From the NCBI RefSeq assembly GCF_044762655.1, contig NZ_JBIWER010000005.1:1-64000 (forward strand): a stretch of 64,000 bases of DNA. The letters are read 5' to 3'. The notes under the pieces are model-generated. The model was not told where the DNA came from and made no database searches. It saw only the letters and a list, made by a program, of their open reading frames with translations. Position numbers and translations under genes: made by a program. Within the stretch, counting starts at the first letter, position 1, and each line of letters begins with the position of its first letter. This document shows positions 8,024-16,271 of the stretch, one piece after another. This stretch comes from Psychrobacillus sp044762655 (GTDB lineage: Bacteria > Bacillota > Bacilli > Bacillales_A > Planococcaceae).

Positions 8024-9331
8024 TTGGACGAACAAATAAAAGATTTTCTACCCTTTTATAAATTTGCAGCAGAGCATGTAGCAGTAGGCATTCACGCTAT
8101 TGACTTATCCGGCAAAACCATTATTTATAACGAAAAAATGAAAGAAATTGAAGGTCTAAATTTAACAGATGTTGTCGACCGATCTATCTTTGAACTTTTC
8201 CAATTTGAACAACAAGAAAGTACATTGCTAAAAGTTTTACATAGCGGAGAACCAGTTTTACGTGCTAAACAGACGTACTGGAATCGAAATGGACAAGAAA
8301 TAACTACTATTAATGATACTTACCCTGTATTGCAAGATGAAAAACTTGTAGGGGCAGTCGAATTTTCTCGTGATATTACCGCTTTAGAACGTCTAATTTA
8401 TCAGCCTTTAAAGCGTTACAATGAAGCAATCACCCTTTCTAGCATTACAGCAGTTTCGATGGAAATGCAGGAAGTATTAGAACGTTCGATCAAGGCTGCG
8501 CATGTACGTCTACCTGTCCTTTTAGTGGGAGAAGCTGGTACTGGCAAGGATTTAATAGCTGAAGGTATTCACAATCAGCTTTCGCCCGTAAATAAACAGT
8601 TTATCTCGCTCTATTGCCATAGCTCAGATAGTTTTTTAATCAGTAAATTTCAAAAAGAGCTTTCTGATATGTCGTACTGTACAATATTTTGTGAAAGAAT
8701 TGATTTATTATCCCTTGAATTGCAAAATGAACTCTTGCAAATTCTTTCTGCAAATGAAGCAGGCCAAAATTTATATATTGCAAGTATTGGTGAGGATCCG
8801 GTAGACCTAATTTCTTCGAACAAATTGAGTAAGGAGTTATATTACTATTTTGCACAGGTAACAATAAGTATTCCGCCTTTACGGAAACGCACGGAGGATA
8901 TCATTCCTTTTATGAATGATTACTTTAATCGTTATTTAAATCGCTATGGCTCCACTATTAAGGAGATTGATGAGGATGTAATCCAAGCTTTTTTGATGTA
9001 TGAATGGCCAGGAAATCTTAAAGAATTGGAATTACTACTGGATGAAATTAGCTCAATGGTGACAACGGAGCAAGTATTAAAGTTTGATATGCTGCCTTTA
9101 CACTTCAAGCTTAAAGTTCAGGATTTTAATGAGAACTCTAGTAAAGCAGAGGATTTTGTCATTACTTCCGATAAAGAATTACTTCCACTTGATGAATATT
9201 TGCGATCGGCAGAGATATATTATTTACAAAAAGCGTTAGATAAATTCGATGGCAATATTACAAAAGCTGCTGAAGCACTAGGTATGAGCAGACAAAATTT
9301 ACAATATAGAATACGTAAGATGAAGAAGTAA
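8024..9331 (+). CDS. RocR-like PAS/AAA+/Fis-HTH regulator with degenerate sigma-54 module
   Basis: Predicted regulator of the divergent roc genes. It aligns with B. subtilis RocR from end to end: a PAS-like sensor (about 12-115), an AAA+ region (about 145-365) and a C-terminal Fis-type helix-turn-helix (about 408-431, ITKAAEALGMSRQNLQYRI). Walker A is intact (GEAGTGKD, 169-176). However, the segment that should contain the GAFTGA loop is deleted, Walker B reads CTIFCERI instead of a GGTLLLDEI-like form, the arginine-finger region reads ELYYYF, and WPGNVREL has become WPGNLKEL. It therefore probably cannot remodel sigma-54 polymerase. The TTG at 8024 has GAGGTG 6 nt upstream; ATG at 7997 is in frame but has no ribosome-binding site. 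An 18-nt inverted repeat without a T tract lies at 9381-9405. Confidence 0.85.
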   Translation: MDEQIKDFLPFYKFAAEHVAVGIHAIDLSGKTIIYNEKMKEIEGLNLTDVVDRSIFELFQFEQQESTLLKVLHSGEPVLRAKQTYWNRNGQEITTINDTYPVLQDEKLVGAVEFSRDITALERLIYQPLKRYNEAITLSSITAVSMEMQEVLERSIKAAHVRLPVLLVGEAGTGKDLIAEGIHNQLSPVNKQFISLYCHSSDSFLISKFQKELSDMSYCTIFCERIDLLSLELQNELLQILSANEAGQNLYIASIGEDPVDLISSNKLSKELYYYFAQVTISIPPLRKRTEDIIPFMNDYFNRYLNRYGSTIKEIDEDVIQAFLMYEWPGNLKELELLLDEISSMVTTEQVLKFDMLPLHFKLKVQDFNENSSKAEDFVITSDKELLPLDEYLRSAEIYYLQKALDKFDGNITKAAEALGMSRQNLQYRIRKMKK

Positions 9332-9453
9332 AAACTATTGATCTCATGAAGCATATTAAATAGTGAAATCCGTTCAACGTTGATTTCTGCTCTAGTCAGA
9401 AATCAGCAGGATAAATGTTATCTATTAAAAAAACTGCAAAACTTACTATAAGA

Positions 9454-9499
9454 AAAAAGGAATTCTACAGTGACTTTCTTCACTGTAGAACTCCTTTTT
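9454..9499. terminator. Bidirectional terminator, rocR-like gene / yugI
   Basis: A 20-bp stem with one mismatch (9454-9473 with 9480-9499), 6-nt loop and A/T runs on both sides. Its right edge overlaps the yugI stop codon. It serves the convergent genes on both sides. Confidence 0.88.
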
Positions 9500-9872
9500 A
9501 TAGTGCCGATTTTTTAATCCAGTCAGCTAATTTTTCTTTTAATGTATTAAATCCTTCTTCATCATGTTCATCTACACGATCTTGAAGTGATTTCCGAGGT
9601 CTTTCATCACGTTTAGGTAGTGTTGGTTTTTCTTGGAGCTCTCTCATCGATAAGCTAATTTTCCCAGCCTCATCGTCAATCTCTAGAATTTTCACCTCTA
9701 CCTTTTGCCCTACAGTTAAAAATTCCTCCACTTCTTTTACATAGCCGTATGTGATTTCCGAAATATGCACGAGGCCCTGTGTTTGCTCATCTAAGCCTAC
9801 AAAGGCACCGTATGGCTGAATCCCTGTAACTTTACCCGTGACAACATCTCCCACCTTGTAATTTTGAGTCAT
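9498..9872 (-). CDS. yugI: General stress protein 13 / S1-domain RNA-binding protein YugI
   Basis: A 124-aa protein with one N-terminal S1 RNA-binding domain (about 5-75; GDVVTGKVTGIQPYGAFVGL, then GLVHISEI and VEVKILEID), followed by a charged tail. YugI (GSP13) of B. subtilis has this architecture and associates with the ribosome. ATG at 9872 has AGGAAGGG upstream. It is a single-gene unit whose stop codon touches the terminator at 9454-9499. Confidence 0.9.
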   Translation of the reverse strand: MTQNYKVGDVVTGKVTGIQPYGAFVGLDEQTQGLVHISEITYGYVKEVEEFLTVGQKVEVKILEIDDEAGKISLSMRELQEKPTLPKRDERPRKSLQDRVDEHDEEGFNTLKEKLADWIKKSAL

Positions 9873-9946
9873 AATCCCTTCCTACTTTCTTATATACGTT
9901 ATAGTCATGTTAAATTATAACATAGGAGGAAGTATGACGGCAAAAA

Positions 9947-12076
9947 TCACTGAGTTGGCATAAACGGTGGTCTCCAGCCATTGTCAGTTTGAATAAGCTG
10001 AAAGCCAATAACTTTTCCATCTCCAAAATTACGCGAATCGGGATGTAAAGTTAGGGTTACGAATCCTTCCTCATAAGAGGTTGCTTCAAATTCCATTTTT
10101 GTAAATTCAAGTCTAATGTCTTCTATATTTTGATGCTCTGCGCTCATATATTCATCTTTTGGTATCTGTATCCACTCTTCGTCTTTTAAATACAATGCAT
10201 ACTGTGTTTCATAGTCCTTAAGCTGGTTTGAGTAATAATACAACCCTACAATTTCCTCAGGTGTAGCCCCTTTTAATATAGTTTGATCATGCGTTCCAGC
10301 GAATAATTTATATAATCCATGGACTTTTTGGACAAAATTTTCGTCAACTAGAGTTGCATTACTTACAAAGTAATCCTCTACCCCTTGAATTCTCCAAACA
10401 TCATCACTTTCTAGATAGAGAAGTAAATCGTAGCTAACTTGTTTTCCTTTTTCTTGCCCAATATAAGTCTTTAAATATTTTTCGTCTTGGATTAAATGGT
10501 CTTTATTAAAGTAAAGATTTTTAGAGCCCTCTCGTATAATATTTTGTAGAGTTGGATTCTCTAAGAAATCTTCTTTATCATGCTCTTTCTTAAAAGCACT
10601 ACTCATCAACTCCCACATTACTTCACGGTTATTTTCACCGTCTGCATAATAATATAAGAGAATGATTTCTATCGGGCCAACTCCATGAAGTACTAATGGA
10701 TCGTAGTTTCCGTTAAATTCTTTATATAATTCATGAACACCATACAAAGCATAGGGAGTTTCTAAACTTCTCTCTTCTCCATCCGGTAAAATAGAAAACC
10801 AATCTAATTTTGTTATTTCAAGCGTACCTTCTAAAGCCATATAGTAATAATCTCTAAGCCGCTCTATGTCTAACAGTTTATATGTTTCGTTATATTTCCA
10901 ATCACTTGCATTCATAGATGCAACAACAGGCTTCATCAATGTAGCAATTGGAGATACACCAGGAATATTCACTAATGATTCCCATGATATTCGTGTATCC
11001 ATATTAATCTCATTGTTTTCATTGAATATTTCGTTTATATCTGAAGGAAAAAGAATCGTCTCTGCAAGATCAAAGTAATAATTTTCAAATCGAGAATGCA
11101 TCACTGTCTCTTCCATTGTATTTAATAGAGTGAATTCAATTTCTGCTAAATAGTAGCCTAGGACAGAAAAATCTTGTTCCTCCAGCAAATTAGCTATTCC
11201 ATAACCAGGAATCGAACTATAAAGAGACAAATAGCGTGATTCATTTTCATCTAGAACTGAAAAGAGATCTCTTGTGAATAAGGCCCAATCAGGTACAATT
11301 TGAAATGCTGTCCCTTCTGCATTAACTGCCAACTTTAATCCTTGCTTAGGTAATACTTCGATCATATTTTCTATTTCTTCAGGCATATTATAACGATTTG
11401 CAATTAGAACATGCTCACTTAGTTTTCCATTGTGTTTCGCTGTTTTGATTACAGCTTCTTGTTCATTGAGCACATATTCATAATAATTAATTAGATGCTC
11501 TGATTTGGCTATAAAATCGTTAATAAAACCAATACTTTGACCTGCATCGAGTTTTCCTTTGTTAATCGTTTCTTCAACCATTTCAGATGGTAACTTTAGT
11601 CTTTCTATAGCAAATTGATATCCGTCTTTTATAGATATGTTGTCATTTTTCCCCTCCAAAGTCGCAGGACTTATTTGTGCAGCGAAAATAGTGTCTGCAT
11701 TTTGAACAAATTCTATGGCAGCAAATTGGTCTTTATCCAATTGGAGCATCTGTTGACGTTTTAACCGTTCCTTTTCATATTGTTTTTCCAATTTCTTTAT
11801 ATCATCTTCACTATATGTTTGATCATTTGTCGTCCCTTCGTTAAAATCATTTAGAAAAGTTGTTCCCAAAATCCCAATGATAAACACACTCGCTATACTA
11901 ACTGCCCACACAGTAATTTTTTGCCACTTGAATCCTTTATCTTTCCTTTCAATTGGAGCCATCGTATTTTCATCTTCTATCCTCCTTAGAATTTCATCAG
12001 TATCTACAGATGAAGGTAAACGATCATAGGATGATTTTAAAAGATTTAAGCGCTCTTCTAATTGTTTATCGTCCAT
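9947..12076 (-). CDS. Putative membrane anti-sigma factor with large extracytoplasmic region
   Basis: A 709-aa protein whose gene overlaps the ECF sigma gene by 11 bp, the usual arrangement for an anti-sigma partner. Residues 1-50 are cytoplasmic, one membrane helix lies at about 51-72 (TVWAVSIASVFIIGILGTTF), and a Lys/Glu-rich coiled region follows (about 88-120). The rest, more than 580 residues, should lie outside the membrane. Its C-terminal half contains two related units beginning near residues 446 and 585 (GVHELYKEF..LLYYY and VHGLYKLFAG..GLYYY). There is no clear zinc-binding anti-sigma motif. GGAGG 7 nt upstream decides the ATG at 12076 over an upstream in-frame ATG that overlaps that GGAGG. 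I do not recognise the extracytoplasmic region; the anti-sigma role is inferred from position and topology. Confidence 0.75.
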   Translation of the reverse strand: MDDKQLEERLNLLKSSYDRLPSSVDTDEILRRIEDENTMAPIERKDKGFKWQKITVWAVSIASVFIIGILGTTFLNDFNEGTTNDQTYSEDDIKKLEKQYEKERLKRQQMLQLDKDQFAAIEFVQNADTIFAAQISPATLEGKNDNISIKDGYQFAIERLKLPSEMVEETINKGKLDAGQSIGFINDFIAKSEHLINYYEYVLNEQEAVIKTAKHNGKLSEHVLIANRYNMPEEIENMIEVLPKQGLKLAVNAEGTAFQIVPDWALFTRDLFSVLDENESRYLSLYSSIPGYGIANLLEEQDFSVLGYYLAEIEFTLLNTMEETVMHSRFENYYFDLAETILFPSDINEIFNENNEINMDTRISWESLVNIPGVSPIATLMKPVVASMNASDWKYNETYKLLDIERLRDYYYMALEGTLEITKLDWFSILPDGEERSLETPYALYGVHELYKEFNGNYDPLVLHGVGPIEIILLYYYADGENNREVMWELMSSAFKKEHDKEDFLENPTLQNIIREGSKNLYFNKDHLIQDEKYLKTYIGQEKGKQVSYDLLLYLESDDVWRIQGVEDYFVSNATLVDENFVQKVHGLYKLFAGTHDQTILKGATPEEIVGLYYYSNQLKDYETQYALYLKDEEWIQIPKDEYMSAEHQNIEDIRLEFTKMEFEATSYEEGFVTLTLHPDSRNFGDGKVIGFQLIQTDNGWRPPFMPTQ

Positions 12077-12623
12077 GTTTAACTCCTCCATTCATTTGCA
12101 ATGCTGATTTTAATAATGCTTTTGCTCTCATTAAACGTATTTTAATCGTCGATAACGGAATATTTAATACTTCTGCAATTTGTTCGTATGATAATTCATG
12201 GAAGTAAAACATTACTATAGGATGACGATATTTTTCGTCGAGTGTCTGAATGGCATCATGTAGTTCTCGGTCTTCTTCAAATATTAAAACTCGTTCTTCT
12301 GCTGATTTCGTCGTATAATTTAATCCACCTTCAAAATTTAACTTCTGTTCCTTCTCTTTTTCTTTTGTTTCTTTTCTGTAATAATCTCTTGCAGTATTTA
12401 AAGTGATTTTATATAACCACGTCGTAAATCGTTCTCGCTGAAATTGATGCAAAAATCGATAAAGCTTTACAAATACTTCTTGAGTGACATCTGGAATATC
12501 ATTGACCCGAACGCCACACTGAAATGCAAATCTTTCAACTGTCCTATGATGTATGTGTATTAGTTCTGTATATGCTGCTTTGTCCCCCTGTTGTGCTCGT
12601 TCGATTAACTCAAGCTCTACCAT
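12066..12623 (-). CDS. ECF-family RNA polymerase sigma factor
   Basis: A 185-aa extracytoplasmic-function sigma-70 factor. Region 2 spans about 10-85 (DVTQEVFVKLYRFL, FTTWLYKITLNTARDYYR) and region 4 about 118-175 (helix-turn-helix LSYEQIAEVLNIPLSTIKIR), with no region 1 or 3. GGGAGG precedes the ATG at 12623. The downstream overlapping gene encodes the likely anti-sigma. An ECF-type promoter at 12656-12684 points into this gene, which suggests autoregulation. It is related to the SigX/SigV/SigW group of Bacillus, but no orthologue can be named. Confidence 0.92.
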   Translation of the reverse strand: MVELELIERAQQGDKAAYTELIHIHHRTVERFAFQCGVRVNDIPDVTQEVFVKLYRFLHQFQRERFTTWLYKITLNTARDYYRKETKEKEKEQKLNFEGGLNYTTKSAEERVLIFEEDRELHDAIQTLDEKYRHPIVMFYFHELSYEQIAEVLNIPLSTIKIRLMRAKALLKSALQMNGGVKHGR

Positions 12624-12655
12624 ATTCCTCCCTCTCTCTCTGTTGCTCTATTGAT

Positions 12656-12684
12656 GATACGAAAGATTATTTTAGATTGTTTCA
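12656..12684 (-). promoter_or_regulatory. ECF-type autoregulatory promoter of the sigma factor gene
   Basis: On the minus strand TGAAAC (12684 to 12679) is separated by 17 bp from CGTATC (12661 to 12656), 32 bp upstream of the sigma factor ATG. This matches the AAC/CGT form of promoters used by Bacillus SigW/SigX-type sigma factors. Confidence 0.75.
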
Positions 12685-12751
12685 AATTTGCCTGCATTTT
12701 CTTTAAATCCCCGTAAAGAATAAGACAGTCCTATAAAATGGAGGGATTATC

Positions 12752-14089
12752 GTGTCAAACCGAGATCATTTTAGTTCTAAAATCGGATTTATATTAGCAG
12801 CAGCTGGAAGTGCAATTGGACTAGGTGCCATTTGGAAATTCCCATATATGGCAGGAACTAATGGAGGAAGTGTTTTTGTAATCTTGTTTATCCTCTGTAC
12901 GCTACTTATTGGCCTCCCAATATTACTTGCTGAATTTATCATTGGAAGAAGAGGTCAAGCAGATGCAGTAACAGGCTTTAAAAAGCTTGCACCGGGGAAA
13001 CCATGGTTTATAATCGGGTGGGCAGGTTTTGCCTTTTCTTTTATCATATTATCCTTCTATAGCGTTGTTGGTGGGTGGATTTTATCATATTTGTTCCGTT
13101 CCTTTACTTTTAGCTTAAGTGGGAGTCAAGAAACATTCTTTAATGACTTATTTAATACAGTAATTTCAAATCCCTGGGAGGTTGTAATTGCTCAAGCAAC
13201 CTTCATCCTGCTAACGATTTGGATTGTATCGGGTGGGATTAAAGGAGGTATTGAGAAAGCAAGTAAGTGGATGATGCCGCTCTTGCTAATTTTCTTTGTC
13301 GTATTAACTATTCGCTCCCTAACACTAGACGGTGCTATCGAAGGTATCAAGTTTTTATTTGTACCGGATTGGTCCTATCTTACGTGGGAAACAGCTTTGC
13401 TTGCTTTAGGACAGGCTTTTTTTTCTTTAAGTGTAGGTATTTCTGGCATGATTACGTATGCGTCCTATTTGCCAAAAGAAACAAACTTAAGTACGTCGGC
13501 ACTGAGTGTGTCTCTACTGAACATTGGAATATCCATTATGGCAGGACTCGTAATTTTCCCAGCTGTTTTTGCATTAGGTTTTTCACCCGATGCAGGACCT
13601 GGATTAGCTTTTATCATTATCCCAGCTGTATTTGATCAAATTATGTTCGGTCAATTTTTCCTAATATTATTTTTTATACTACTTTTGTTTGCAACACTTA
13701 CCTCTTCGATCAGTATGTTAGAAATAGTTGTATCAATTGGCATTAAAACTAAATATGATAGAAGGAAAAGGGCTTCTTGGGTATATGGATTTCTTATATT
13801 CTTACTAGGAATTCCTAGTGCTTTGTCCTTTGGTATACTTTCAGATGTTCACATATTAGGTATGTCTGTCTTTGACTTTGCCGACTTCCTAACTAGTAGT
13901 ATTGGTCTACCGTTAGGAGCATTATTTATATCCTTATTTGCGGGCTTTCATTTTTCTAAATCTATGCTCATCCAAGATCTTAAAGTGAATAATTTCCTTT
14001 TAAATTCTTGGTATATCATCGTACGTATTGCAGCTCCGATGGCAATAATAATCGTTTTTATCCAAGGTGCCATGAAGCTTGTATTGTAA
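12752..14089 (+). CDS. Sodium-dependent transporter of the neurotransmitter:sodium symporter (NSS) family
   Basis: A 445-aa integral membrane protein with 11-12 membrane segments and the LeuT fold signature in helix 1, AAAGSAIGLGAIWKFPYM (about 14-31), where the unwound region binds sodium and substrate. GGSVFVILF and the Gly-rich turn before helix 3 also match the family (B. subtilis YocR/YhdH type). It probably imports an amino acid with sodium, but the substrate cannot be read from sequence. The GTG start at 12752 follows GGAGGG. It is divergent from the ECF sigma gene with a 128-bp gap. Confidence 0.93.
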   Translation: MSNRDHFSSKIGFILAAAGSAIGLGAIWKFPYMAGTNGGSVFVILFILCTLLIGLPILLAEFIIGRRGQADAVTGFKKLAPGKPWFIIGWAGFAFSFIILSFYSVVGGWILSYLFRSFTFSLSGSQETFFNDLFNTVISNPWEVVIAQATFILLTIWIVSGGIKGGIEKASKWMMPLLLIFFVVLTIRSLTLDGAIEGIKFLFVPDWSYLTWETALLALGQAFFSLSVGISGMITYASYLPKETNLSTSALSVSLLNIGISIMAGLVIFPAVFALGFSPDAGPGLAFIIIPAVFDQIMFGQFFLILFFILLLFATLTSSISMLEIVVSIGIKTKYDRRKRASWVYGFLIFLLGIPSALSFGILSDVHILGMSVFDFADFLTSSIGLPLGALFISLFAGFHFSKSMLIQDLKVNNFLLNSWYIIVRIAAPMAIIIVFIQGAMKLVL

Positions 14090-14137
14090 TAATTGTACTT
14101 TTTCTGACATTATTATCAAGGGTTCTAAAAAAAATTG

Positions 14138-14146
14138 TGTTATAAT
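14138..14146 (+). promoter_or_regulatory. Extended -10 promoter for the small XRE gene
   Basis: TGTTATAAT is a perfect extended -10, 34 bp upstream of the ATG at 14180. No good -35 is present at the normal spacing, which is consistent with extended -10 promoters. Confidence 0.6.
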
Positions 14147-14179
14147 ATAGTAATAATTAAGACAGGGGTGGATGGAATC

Positions 14180-14392
14180 ATGAAACAAGATTTACATGTG
14201 CAATTACGTCAAATAAGAGAAGAACGTAATATAACATTAGAAACTTTGGCATTAAAAACAAGGATTGGTACAGGGAAGCTTGAAGCTTATGAGTCAGGGA
14301 AAGAAACGCCATCCGTACAAACAATCTTGAAATTATCCAATGCATTAGAAGTTCCAGCTTCAAATTTATTAGACGGTGTACAAGAAGCGTAA
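14180..14392 (+). CDS. Small XRE-family helix-turn-helix regulator
   Basis: A 70-aa DNA-binding protein made of little more than one Cro/C1-type helix-turn-helix (LRQIREERNITLETLALKT, then GKLEAYESGKETPSVQTILK). ATG at 14180 is chosen because GGGGTGG lies upstream and an extended -10 ends at 14146; an in-frame ATG at 14135 would lie upstream of the -10. It stands alone between the NSS transporter and a bidirectional terminator. The target is unknown; single-domain XRE proteins often regulate their own gene or a neighbour. Confidence 0.88.
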   Translation: MKQDLHVQLRQIREERNITLETLALKTRIGTGKLEAYESGKETPSVQTILKLSNALEVPASNLLDGVQEA

Positions 14393-14400
14393 TAATAAGA

Positions 14401-14434
14401 AAAAGCTTTCGGCATATAAACCGAAAGCTTTTTT
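14401..14434. terminator. Bidirectional terminator, XRE gene / yugE
   Basis: A 12-bp stem (14401-14412 with 14421-14432), AAAAGCTTTCGG paired with CCGAAAGCTTTT, with T/A tracts on both sides between two convergent genes. Confidence 0.9.
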
Positions 14435-14437
14435 CAT

Positions 14438-14698
14438 TTATATAATACATTTCATTTCGTACTTTATCGCGATTAACTTGTAGGATATCTCTACACACTT
14501 CTCTAAAGGAATCCACTCTTCAAAAGAGTGTTCATAAATTTCCTGAATTCGCTTCGCCAATTCAGATGGATGGTCGATATTTTGCAAATATGCGACTACA
14601 TCTGCCGTTTCTGTTTCATAGGCATGTTCTCCAATATGAAAAGGATCCCATTGTTGCAATGTCCAAACTGCTTTTCTATTCATTTCAATTGTGTCCAT
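14438..14698 (-). CDS. yugE: YugE-like DUF1871 family protein
   Basis: An 86-aa cytoplasmic protein of the DUF1871 family, with function unknown. The family pattern is visible: W-x-P-x-x-x-G near residues 17-24 (QQWDPFHIG), a YETETADVV segment, and a C-terminal helix. AGGTGAAGG lies upstream of the ATG at 14698. In B. subtilis yugE also lies next to patB, which supports the call. Confidence 0.82.
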   Translation of the reverse strand: MDTIEMNRKAVWTLQQWDPFHIGEHAYETETADVVAYLQNIDHPSELAKRIQEIYEHSFEEWIPLEKCVEISYKLIAIKYEMKCII

Positions 14699-14771
14699 TT
14701 TACCTTCACCTATCCAGATTTATTAGATAGGGTTATAATAACATAATAAATACAAATTGAAAGGGGAAATT

Positions 14772-15941
14772 ATGTTGTCTATCTTTTCTACTGTCTTTAA
14801 TCGACGTAATACTAATTCTGCGAAATGGGATATGTTAGAGGAAATATATGCAATAACCGATGCCTCCGAAGTACTGCCTATGTGGGTAGCGGATATGGAT
14901 TTTGCTATCCCCTCCGTTATTATTGATGCTTTACAAAAACGATTGGAACATCCAGTTTTCGGTTATGCAATTACACCAGAAGAAACAAAGTCAGCACTTA
15001 CAAACTGGGTCGAAGATAAACATCAGCTAACGATAAAAAATGAGTGGATTTTGTTTCGCCAAGGAGTAATACCAGGAATAGTTGAAGTTATTGAAGCTTT
15101 TACGGAGGTTGGGGACAAAGTGCTTATACATACACCCGTGTATCCCCCATTTATGAGTGTACCTAAAAATTTAGACAGACAAGTAGTTACTAGCCAGTTA
15201 ATAGAGAAAGATAATTCCTATGTAGTGGACTGGGAATCATTTGAAGAATGTTTAAGCAAGGATGTTAAAGTTTTCATCTTATGTAATCCACATAATCCAG
15301 GTGGAAAAGTATGGAGCAAGGACAACTTAACGAAAATGGCTGCACTCTGTCAGCAATATAATGTGTTAGTGTTATCCGATGAAATTCATTCGGATCTAAT
15401 TTTTAAGCCAAATAAACATATTCCTATGCTAAGTGTAGCTGAGGATCCAAATAACATCATTACACTTATGGCTCCAACAAAAACATTTAATCTTGCAGGA
15501 ATTCAAGCTGCAGCTATGATAGTACCAGATGAACAAAAGCGAAAAGAAATAGACAAGCTTGCGGTGAGTCGTGGATATATGGGTTTGAGTATATTTTCAC
15601 TTACTGCTCTACAAACTGCCTATGAACAAGGTGCACCTTGGTTAGAGGAATTGTTAGAGGTATTGACTATAAATATGGACTACGTTGTTGAGCAACTATC
15701 AAAAATTGAGGGTATAAATGTTTCCAAACCAGAGGGTACCTATTTAGTTTGGATAGATTATCGTGGGACTGGCCTTTCTGAAAATGAAATAATGGATCGG
15801 CTTTTAACGGTAGGTAAACTTGCACTGGAGCCTGGGTCGAAGTACGGCCAAGGTGGGGATGGATTTCTGCGAATGAATGTAGCATGTCCACTTACAACTG
15901 TGGAAGATGGAGTGGCACGTTTCATTAAATCACTTCAATAG
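14772..15941 (+). CDS. patB: Cystathionine beta-lyase / aminotransferase PatB (MalY family)
   Basis: A 389-aa fold-type I PLP enzyme of the MalY/PatB subgroup, which has C-S lyase activity on cystathionine and related thioethers. Visible features are MWVADMDF near residue 37, NPHNPGG (about 171-177), the cofactor Asp in LSDEIHSDL, and the PLP lysine in APTKTFNLAG near residue 233. The start is ATG at 14772 after AAAGGGG; an in-frame TTG at 14757 precedes that ribosome-binding site. yugE-patB adjacency is conserved with B. subtilis, but kinB and kapB, which follow there, are missing here. Confidence 0.92.
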   Translation: MLSIFSTVFNRRNTNSAKWDMLEEIYAITDASEVLPMWVADMDFAIPSVIIDALQKRLEHPVFGYAITPEETKSALTNWVEDKHQLTIKNEWILFRQGVIPGIVEVIEAFTEVGDKVLIHTPVYPPFMSVPKNLDRQVVTSQLIEKDNSYVVDWESFEECLSKDVKVFILCNPHNPGGKVWSKDNLTKMAALCQQYNVLVLSDEIHSDLIFKPNKHIPMLSVAEDPNNIITLMAPTKTFNLAGIQAAAMIVPDEQKRKEIDKLAVSRGYMGLSIFSLTALQTAYEQGAPWLEELLEVLTINMDYVVEQLSKIEGINVSKPEGTYLVWIDYRGTGLSENEIMDRLLTVGKLALEPGSKYGQGGDGFLRMNVACPLTTVEDGVARFIKSLQ

Positions 15942-15963
15942 ATATCATTAGACACAATAAAGT

Positions 15964-15999
15964 GGAGATTTATGACTGCCGTCATATTCTCCTCTTTTT
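15964..15999 (+). terminator. Terminator downstream of patB
   Basis: A 12-13-bp stem with one bulge (GGAGATTTATGAC at 15964-15976 with GTCATATTCTCC at 15981-15992) followed by TCTTTTTATTTTT. Confidence 0.78.
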
Positions 16000-16078
16000 A
16001 TTTTTGAGCTAAAATGGAACATTCAACTAAAGTTACGTAAAAATTAGTCTTCTTTAGTGGGTTGACTTTCAGGTTTCC

Positions 16079-16145
16079 TACTTAGTTGGGCTTTTGAAGA
16101 GTTTAGTTGGAATTTTGATGCGTTCAGTTGGAATAGGTTATTTTT
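16079..16145. repeat. Degenerate 21-bp tandem repeat array with TTAGTTGG core
   Basis: The core TTAGTTGG/TTCAGTTGG recurs with its centre at 16082, 16103 and 16124, exactly 21 bp apart, and each unit continues with a similar T-rich half (GCTTTTGA, AATTTTGA). A weaker TTAGTGG copy lies near 16054. The array sits between the patB terminator and the terminator of the convergent cyclophilin operon and has no ORF. Its period equals that of the array near 55 kb, though the core is different. Confidence 0.65.
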
Positions 16146-16208
16146 TCCAACGCACCAGAAATTACTTGTAAGAAATTCGAAATCTTCTTTTCTCTACACT
16201 TACTTGAA

Positions 16209-16254
16209 AACCGTAAAAAGACTTTCCAACACGGAAGGTTTTTTACGGTTTCTT
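16209..16254. terminator. Terminator of the cyclophilin operon
   Basis: A long stem (16209-16227 with 16233-16250) with a single internal mismatch, reading AACCGTAAAAA against its complement. On the minus strand it follows the 67-aa membrane protein gene. Confidence 0.75.
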
Positions 16255-16271
16255 GGTCACTCTGAAGTCTA

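Noticed and set aside
16050..16145. CRISPR array
   Set aside because: The 21-bp periodic units have no conserved full-length repeat and no unique spacers, and there are no cas genes in the window.
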